The position numbers and the translations under genes are program-made. Below, one piece after another: positions 59,947 to 64,000 of a stretch of 64,000 bases of DNA. Numbering within the stretch: position 1 is the first letter of the stretch; each line of letters opens with the position of its first letter. Source of the DNA: Streptomyces sp. GESEQ-35 (GTDB taxonomy: Bacteria; Actinomycetota; Actinomycetes; Streptomycetales; Streptomycetaceae). The stretch covers positions 1 to 64,000 of the forward strand of contig NZ_JAFFSX010000035.1 of assembly GCF_017948485.1 (NCBI RefSeq), read 5' to 3'. Below the pieces are notes generated by a model, which made no database searches, was not told the DNA's origin, and was given only the letters and a program-made list of their open reading frames with translations.

Positions 59947-61365
59947 ATGAGACTGACGAAGAACCGGCTACGCGCCACCGCTCACACCGCCGTCGCGGTG
60001 GCCATGGGCGCCGCCGCGCTCACCGCACTCCCCGCCACCACCGCGAGCGCTGCCGCCGACGGGCTCAGCGTTCAGTACCGTACGAGCGCCACGGGAGCCA
60101 GTGCCGACCAGGCCGAACCCTGGTTCAAGGTCAAGAACACCGGTGGCACGAGCGTGCAGTTGAGCAGCGTCAAGGTCCGCTACTACTTCAAGGCCGACTC
60201 GGCCGGCGCGAGCTATCGCTTCGCCTGCTCCTGGGCCGTCAAGGGCTGCGCCAACGTCACGGGCACCTTCGGTACGCTCGCCAACCCGACCGCCACGGCA
60301 GACCGTTACCTGGAGATCGGCTTCACGTCCGGTGCCGGCTCGCTCGCCCCGGGCGCCGACACCGGCGACCTGCAACTGCGTTTCTACCAGTCGACATGGG
60401 CGCCGCTGAACCAGAGCGACGACTACTCCTTCGGCGGCTCCCAGACCGCGTACGGCGACTGGTCCAAGGTCACGGCACAGCTGACCGGAAACACTCTGTG
60501 GGGCACGGCCCCCGCGGGCAACGAGCCGACGGACCCGCCCACCGATCCTCCGGCCGACGGTGCCTCGCTGTTCGACGACTTCAACTACAGCAGTCACAGC
60601 GACCCGAACATCTCGGCGCACGGCTGGAGCGTGCGTTCCAACTCCGGCGGCCCCGGCGTGCCCGGCGCCACCTGGGCCCCCGAGAACGTCACCTTCGCCG
60701 GCACGGGCGGCAACTCCATCATGAACCTGGAGACCTCGACCGCAGGCACCGGAGCGAGCACCGAACAGACCGAGATCCTCACCCAGGCCAGGAAGTTCAA
60801 GAACGGCACCTACGCGGCCCGGGTCAGGTTCAGCGACGCGCCCAGGTCCGGCCCGGACGGCGACCACCTCGTCCAGACGTTCTTCACCATCAACGACCTC
60901 ACGGCACCGATGGCGGACGACTACGCCGAGTACGACTTCGAGTACCTGCCCAACGGCGGCTGGGGCGAGCCGTCGAACATCCTCTACACGACGTCCTGGG
61001 AGACGTACCAGCCCGACCCGTGGGTGGCGGTCAACCAGCACACCGAGGCCCGGCAGAGCTTCGCCGGCTGGCACGACCTGGTGCTGACCATCGACAACAG
61101 CACCATCAAGTACTACATCGACGGACAGCTCTTCGGCACCCATGACTCCGCGTACCTGCCCGAGCGGCCGATGTCGATCAACTTCAACCAGTGGCTGATC
61201 GACCTCGCGGGCCAGACCAGCACCACCGCGCGGGCGTACGACCAGCAGGTCGACTACGTCCTGCACGTCAAGGACCAGGTCCTCACGCCGGCGCAGGTCG
61301 CCGCCAAGGTGACGGCGTACCGCGGTGCAGGCACCACGTTCGAGGACACGGTCCCCAGCAGCTGA
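59947..61365 (+). CDS. Secreted CBM3-GH16 glycan hydrolase
   Basis: 472 residues; GGAGAGG ribosome site. Sec leader to about 36 (ATTASAAADG). A family 3 carbohydrate-binding module occupies about 38-188 (LSVQYRTSATGASADQAEPW, GTAPAGNEPTDPP at its end), then a Pro/Asp-rich linker. The GH16 domain follows with DDFNYSSHSDPNISAHGWS, RKFKNGTYAARVRFSD and the catalytic ExDxE motif E328-Y-D330-F-E332. It probably cleaves a beta-glucan or related polysaccharide after binding an insoluble polymer. It lies 52 bases after the GH20 stop and may be read from the das-like operon; a strong terminator follows. Confidence 0.88.
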   Translation: MRLTKNRLRATAHTAVAVAMGAAALTALPATTASAAADGLSVQYRTSATGASADQAEPWFKVKNTGGTSVQLSSVKVRYYFKADSAGASYRFACSWAVKGCANVTGTFGTLANPTATADRYLEIGFTSGAGSLAPGADTGDLQLRFYQSTWAPLNQSDDYSFGGSQTAYGDWSKVTAQLTGNTLWGTAPAGNEPTDPPTDPPADGASLFDDFNYSSHSDPNISAHGWSVRSNSGGPGVPGATWAPENVTFAGTGGNSIMNLETSTAGTGASTEQTEILTQARKFKNGTYAARVRFSDAPRSGPDGDHLVQTFFTINDLTAPMADDYAEYDFEYLPNGGWGEPSNILYTTSWETYQPDPWVAVNQHTEARQSFAGWHDLVLTIDNSTIKYYIDGQLFGTHDSAYLPERPMSINFNQWLIDLAGQTSTTARAYDQQVDYVLHVKDQVLTPAQVAAKVTAYRGAGTTFEDTVPSS

Positions 61366-61393
61366 CGCCGCGGCCCGGTGACGGGGCGAGGGT

Positions 61394-61433
61394 GGCCACG
61401 CACGTCGGAGCGCACGCACCGACGTGCGTGGCC
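61394..61433 (+). terminator. Strong hairpin terminator after the CBM3-GH16 gene
   Basis: Perfect 15-bp arms GGCCACGCACGTCGG / CCGACGTGCGTGGCC with a ten-base loop, 29 bases after the stop. It should separate this transcript from the LPMO gene. Confidence 0.75.
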
Positions 61434-61497
61434 CTTCGCGATCGCCATGCCGACCGCGAGTGAACGATTTTCCCAACGGCCCTATCGGACCACACCC

Positions 61498-61533
61498 TTG
61501 ACGTGACCACGCCCACGGGTATGGTCTAGTCCA
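61498..61533 (+). promoter_or_regulatory. LPMO promoter with DasR-type box over the -10
   Basis: TTGACG (61498-61503) and TATGGT (61520-61525) are spaced by 16 bases. TGGTCTAGTCCA (61522-61533) overlaps the -10 and is a near-perfect palindrome matching the core of the DasR consensus TGGTCTAGACCA as recalled. Repression by a DasR-type protein and induction by chitin products is the expected logic. The leader to the ATG at 61702 is about 160 bases; nothing else is seen in 61434-61701. Confidence 0.65.
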
Positions 61534-61701
61534 AGTAGCAAATCCCCTCCGGGCGGGCGCACCCCATTGCGTCTGCACACGGGATTCGCTCTGCACGCCT
61601 TCGCACTCCTGGCCCCACCCACGAGAAGTCGACCCGCGTACCAGGTTCCCCACAACCCGGTACATCCGCGGCAAGACCTGTAGTGAAGGAGACACACGCA
61701 C

Positions 61702-62214
61702 ATGAAGAAGAAGACAGCCGTACTCATCGGCGCGGCGCTCGCCCCGGTGATCGCCGTGAGCCTGCCCGCAGCTTCCGCGAGCGCACACGGCTACATCTCC
61801 AACCCGCCCAGCAGGCAGGCACAGTGTGCCGCCGGGACGGTCAGCTGTGGCGACATCAAGTACGAGCCGCAGAGCGTCGAGGGTCCGAAGGGGCTGACGA
61901 GCTGTAGCGGCGGCAACTCCCGCTTCGCCGAGCTCGATGACGACAGCAAGGGCTGGAAAGTCACTCCGGTGAGCAGCAGCACTCAGTTCCAGTGGACCCT
62001 GACGGCCAGTCACGCCACCAGCACCTGGCAGTACTTCGCCGGCGGACAGAAGATCGCCGAGTTCAACGACAATGGCGCCCAGCCCGGCTCCACCGTCACC
62101 CACCAGGTGAACTTCGGCGGCCTCAGCGGCCAGCAGAAGGTGCTCGCCGTGTGGAACATCTCCAACACCGCCAACGCCTTCTACGCCTGTATCGACGTCA
62201 ACGTCGGCGGCTGA
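61702..62214 (+). CDS. Lytic polysaccharide monooxygenase, AA10 (CBM33)
   Basis: 170 residues, single catalytic domain, with AAGGAG upstream. Signal cleavage at ASA|H puts His29 at the mature N-terminus (HGYISNPPSRQAQC), and His104 (TASHATSTWQYF) completes the copper histidine brace. Three or more cysteine pairs are possible. It oxidatively cleaves crystalline chitin or cellulose; the short form, the following chitinase and the DasR-type box favour chitin. Secreted. It is 103 bases upstream of the GH19 gene in the same direction. Confidence 0.93.
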   Translation: MKKKTAVLIGAALAPVIAVSLPAASASAHGYISNPPSRQAQCAAGTVSCGDIKYEPQSVEGPKGLTSCSGGNSRFAELDDDSKGWKVTPVSSSTQFQWTLTASHATSTWQYFAGGQKIAEFNDNGAQPGSTVTHQVNFGGLSGQQKVLAVWNISNTANAFYACIDVNVGG

Positions 62215-62261
62215 AGCAGCAGTTCACCGGCGGACCCACCCCCCACCCACACCCCCCACCA

Positions 62262-62278
62262 CTCCCCTCCGAGGGGAG
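62262..62278 (+). terminator. Small hairpin between LPMO and chitinase genes
   Basis: CTCCCCT-CCG-AGGGGAG follows a C-rich, almost G-free tract (62229-62261). It may attenuate or process a joint LPMO-chitinase transcript, since no separate promoter is visible before the chitinase. Confidence 0.4.
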
Positions 62279-62317
62279 ACACGCGCTCTCGCGCGCCTGA
62301 TCCATGGAGTGATCCCC

Positions 62318-63043
62318 ATGCGTCGACGTACGTTCGGGCTGCTGACCGCGACCGGTTCGGCTGCCCTGCTCTCCTTCATGACCCTCGCCGTACCCGCGGA
62401 GGCGGAACAGTCGGCGGCTGCGGCCGATTTCGTCGTCAGTGAAGGCCAGTTCAACCAGATGTTCCCGAGCCGGAACTCGTTCTACACGTACAGCGGTCTC
62501 ACGGCCGCGCTGAGCGCCTACCCCGGCTTCACGACCACCGGCAGCGAAACGGTCCAGAAGCAGGAGGCCGCGGCCTTCCTGGCGAATGTCAGCCATGAGA
62601 CGGGCGGCCTGGTCCACGTCGTCGAACAGAACACGGCCAACTACCCGCACTACTGCGACGCAAGCCAGCCGTACGGCTGTCCCGCGGGCAACGACAAGTA
62701 CTACGGCCGTGGACCGATCCAGCTGAGCTGGAACTTCAACTACAAGGCGGCGGGCGACGCCCTGGGCATCGATCTGCTCAACAACCCCGACCTGGTGCAG
62801 AACGACTCCGCGGTGTCCTGGAAGACCGGACTCTGGTACTGGAACACGCAGACCGGCCCGGGGACCATGACGCCGCACAACGCCATGGTCAACAGCGCCG
62901 GATTCGGCGAGACCATTCGCAGCATCAACGGCAGCCTGGAGTGCAACGGCGGAAATCCGTCGCAGGTACAGAGCCGCATCGACAAATACCAGCAGTTCAC
63001 CCAGCTCCTGGGCGTCGACCCGGGCGGCAACCTGAGCTGCTGA
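62318..63043 (+). CDS. Secreted chitinase, GH19
   Basis: 241 residues from ATG 62318, eight bases after GGAG (an in-frame GTG lies at 62309). Leader MRRRTFGLLTATGSAALLSF to about 36 could be Tat or Sec. A single GH19 catalytic domain follows with FNQMFPSRNSFYTYSGLTAA, catalytic E94 in VSHETGG and E103 in HVVEQN, YYGRGPIQLSWNFNYKAAG, and GFGETIRSINGSLECNGGN. It hydrolyses chitin with inversion. There is no chitin-binding module, so it may rely on the LPMO and other proteins for substrate access. Confidence 0.93.
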   Translation: MRRRTFGLLTATGSAALLSFMTLAVPAEAEQSAAAADFVVSEGQFNQMFPSRNSFYTYSGLTAALSAYPGFTTTGSETVQKQEAAAFLANVSHETGGLVHVVEQNTANYPHYCDASQPYGCPAGNDKYYGRGPIQLSWNFNYKAAGDALGIDLLNNPDLVQNDSAVSWKTGLWYWNTQTGPGTMTPHNAMVNSAGFGETIRSINGSLECNGGNPSQVQSRIDKYQQFTQLLGVDPGGNLSC

Positions 63044-63069
63044 CGCGCGAGGCACGAAAGCACGCGGCT

Positions 63070-63104
63070 GTCGGTGAAGGGAGCGGTCGACTCCCTTCAC
63101 CGAC
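63070..63104 (+). terminator. Strong hairpin terminator after the chitinase gene
   Basis: Perfect 14-bp arms GTCGGTGAAGGGAG / CTCCCTTCACCGAC with a seven-base loop, 26 bases after the stop. The remaining sequence up to 63352 contains no recognisable gene. Confidence 0.75.
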
Positions 63105-63352
63105 GGGGGCGAATCGATCAGCCGCGCCGCGACGCGGAACTCTGGGGCAGCGTCCTTCTGGTCGTGCCGCTCGCCTCGCTGGATGCCCGGCACTCCCGTA
63201 AAGTCGAAGTGCTGCTACGACGGGGGCCGGCGGTACCGCGCGGCTCCCGCGTTCGTTCGCGCGTGCGCGAGCAGATTCACGCGGCCCGGGGGGCCGTCTG
63301 ACGTCCGCCGAGGGGACGCAGGCGCGTTGCGGCTCGACCATCAGGAGTGCCC

Positions 63353-63811
63353 ATGTCAGGACAGTTCGAAGCGCTGGTCGAGGTCGATCGGCCCGTCGAG
63401 GAAGTGTTCGCCTACCTCGCCGACGGACGCCACGATCCGGAGTTCAGCCCCCGGGTGCTCAGGATCGAGCGGGTCCCCGACGCACCGACCTCCGTGGGGA
63501 CGGTCTTCCGGAGCACCGTCAAGGATGCCGGGATGAAGTCCGCCAGGGAGTTCCGCATCACCGACCTCGAAGCCCCGGTGAAGATCCGGTGGGCCGAGGT
63601 GTCGAAGAACAGCGTGACGGCACGCGAAGGCGGCTACGACCTGGAGTCGCTGGAGGGCGGCACGACTCGGGTCCGCATCTTCAACGTTCTGGACGGCCAC
63701 GGCCTGGGCAAGCTCCTCGTCGGCCTGGCGCTCACCGCCGCCCGCAAGGACGCCGACAACTTCGGCGCCCGGATCAAGGCAGCAGCCGAGGCGTCGATCG
63801 CTCCACACTGA
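63353..63811 (+). CDS. SRPBCC-superfamily protein (polyketide cyclase/dehydrase-like)
   Basis: 152 residues from ATG 63353, seven bases after AGGAG. The helix-grip fold is seen in FEALVEVDRPVEEVFAYLAD, the mid-strand SVGTVFRSTVKDAGMKSARE, YDLESLEGGTTRVRIFNVLD, and the long C-terminal helix (LALTAARKDADNFGARIKAA). Proteins of this fold bind hydrophobic ligands in a central cavity; some are enzymes, many are unknown. It stands alone between a terminator and the gene beginning at 63962. Confidence 0.8.
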   Translation: MSGQFEALVEVDRPVEEVFAYLADGRHDPEFSPRVLRIERVPDAPTSVGTVFRSTVKDAGMKSAREFRITDLEAPVKIRWAEVSKNSVTAREGGYDLESLEGGTTRVRIFNVLDGHGLGKLLVGLALTAARKDADNFGARIKAAAEASIAPH

Positions 63812-63961
63812 CGCACGTCGGACGGGACGGATCCTCCGCCACCGTTGTCCCGGTCTTCCAGATCAGTCCGAAGACGCGCCTGACAGCATTCAGTCCTTCG
63901 CGGTACGCATTGCCGTGACGGGGCACTCGTCTCTCCCTCAACCAGTCAAGGGAGCAGATTC

Positions 63962-64000
63962 ATGATGGTCGTCGGCATAGTCGCCGTATGTGTGGTCCTG
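63962..64000 (+). CDS. Start of a membrane or secreted protein (3' end outside window)
   Basis: ATG 63962 follows AAGGGAG by seven bases. The visible 13 residues (MMVVGIVAVCVVL) are all hydrophobic, as in a first transmembrane helix. Nothing more can be said. Confidence 0.5.
   Translation, partial: MMVVGIVAVCVVL

Noticed and set aside
62229..62261. C-rich tract considered as a G-quadruplex element
   Set aside because: On the minus strand it has G runs, but their spacing is irregular and no regulatory context on that strand was found; kept only as context for the hairpin.
1..64000. tRNA, rRNA, riboswitch, origin or attachment site
   Set aside because: No cloverleaf, rRNA-like or known riboswitch consensus was recognised on either strand by eye; a covariance-model scan would be needed to exclude small RNAs.

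Overview
The window is high-GC actinobacterial DNA, most likely from a Streptomyces chromosome. The basis is GC-rich third codon positions, GTG starts next to purine-rich ribosome sites, Tat-type leaders, many regulators of Streptomyces-expanded families (MmyB-like and DUF5753 XRE proteins, GntR/HutC, ECF sigma, WD40 STAND NTPase), and a secreted chitin/glycan hydrolase arsenal. No rRNA, tRNA, CRISPR array or intact mobile element was seen. Coordinates are exact for open reading frames; start codons are choices made from ribosome sites and family alignment from memory.

Region 1 (1-7.7 kb): the 3' part of an NAD-dependent DNA ligase, a secreted serine hydrolase, a divergent reductase/LysR pair, an ECF sigma factor coupled to a membrane-anchored partner, a membrane glutaredoxin, and decayed DinB-like and hemerythrin-like remnants. 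Region 2 (7.2-17.5 kb): a minus-strand run (carboxymuconolactone decarboxylase-like, MFS exporter, an unusual amidohydrolase-shell/Atu4866 protein, a true amidohydrolase, Na+/H+ antiporter, flavin reductase), then two MmyB-like regulators and a divergent short-chain dehydrogenase with a shared CCAGGA-type operator candidate. Region 3 (17.5-33.4 kb): a Tat-exported alpha-L-rhamnosidase behind a LacI-type palindrome, SAM methyltransferases, XRE and MarR regulators, a purple acid phosphatase, GPP34 protein, lipoproteins, a NarL-type two-component pair, and gene wreckage (LysR, AraC and IS701-type transposase fragments).

Region 4 (33.4-40.4 kb): a 14-bladed WD40 STAND NTPase with an N-terminal XRE-like domain, divergent from a secreted GH16-like enzyme and two membrane proteins of unknown function.

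Region 5 (40.36-53.9 kb, minus strand) is the most coherent system. It has secreted GH27 alpha-galactosidase, sugar ABC importer, cytoplasmic GH36 alpha-galactosidase, SDR sugar dehydrogenase, FCD-GntR regulator, galactonate dehydratase, mutarotase-like protein, KDPGal aldolase, lactonase and KDGal kinase, most overlapping by 1-4 bases. Together they would import alpha-galactosides and oxidise galactose to pyruvate and glyceraldehyde-3-phosphate by a De Ley-Doudoroff route. Two nearly identical AT-rich boxes abut -35-like sequences at the two likely promoters.

Region 6 (54.1-63 kb): a das-like amino-sugar locus (HutC-type GntR regulator divergent from binding protein, two permeases and a GH20 hexosaminidase) with half-site repeats and a palindrome, followed by a CBM3-GH16 enzyme, an AA10 lytic polysaccharide monooxygenase and a GH19 chitinase. 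A DasR-type box overlaps the LPMO promoter. The window closes with an SRPBCC protein and the start of a membrane protein.
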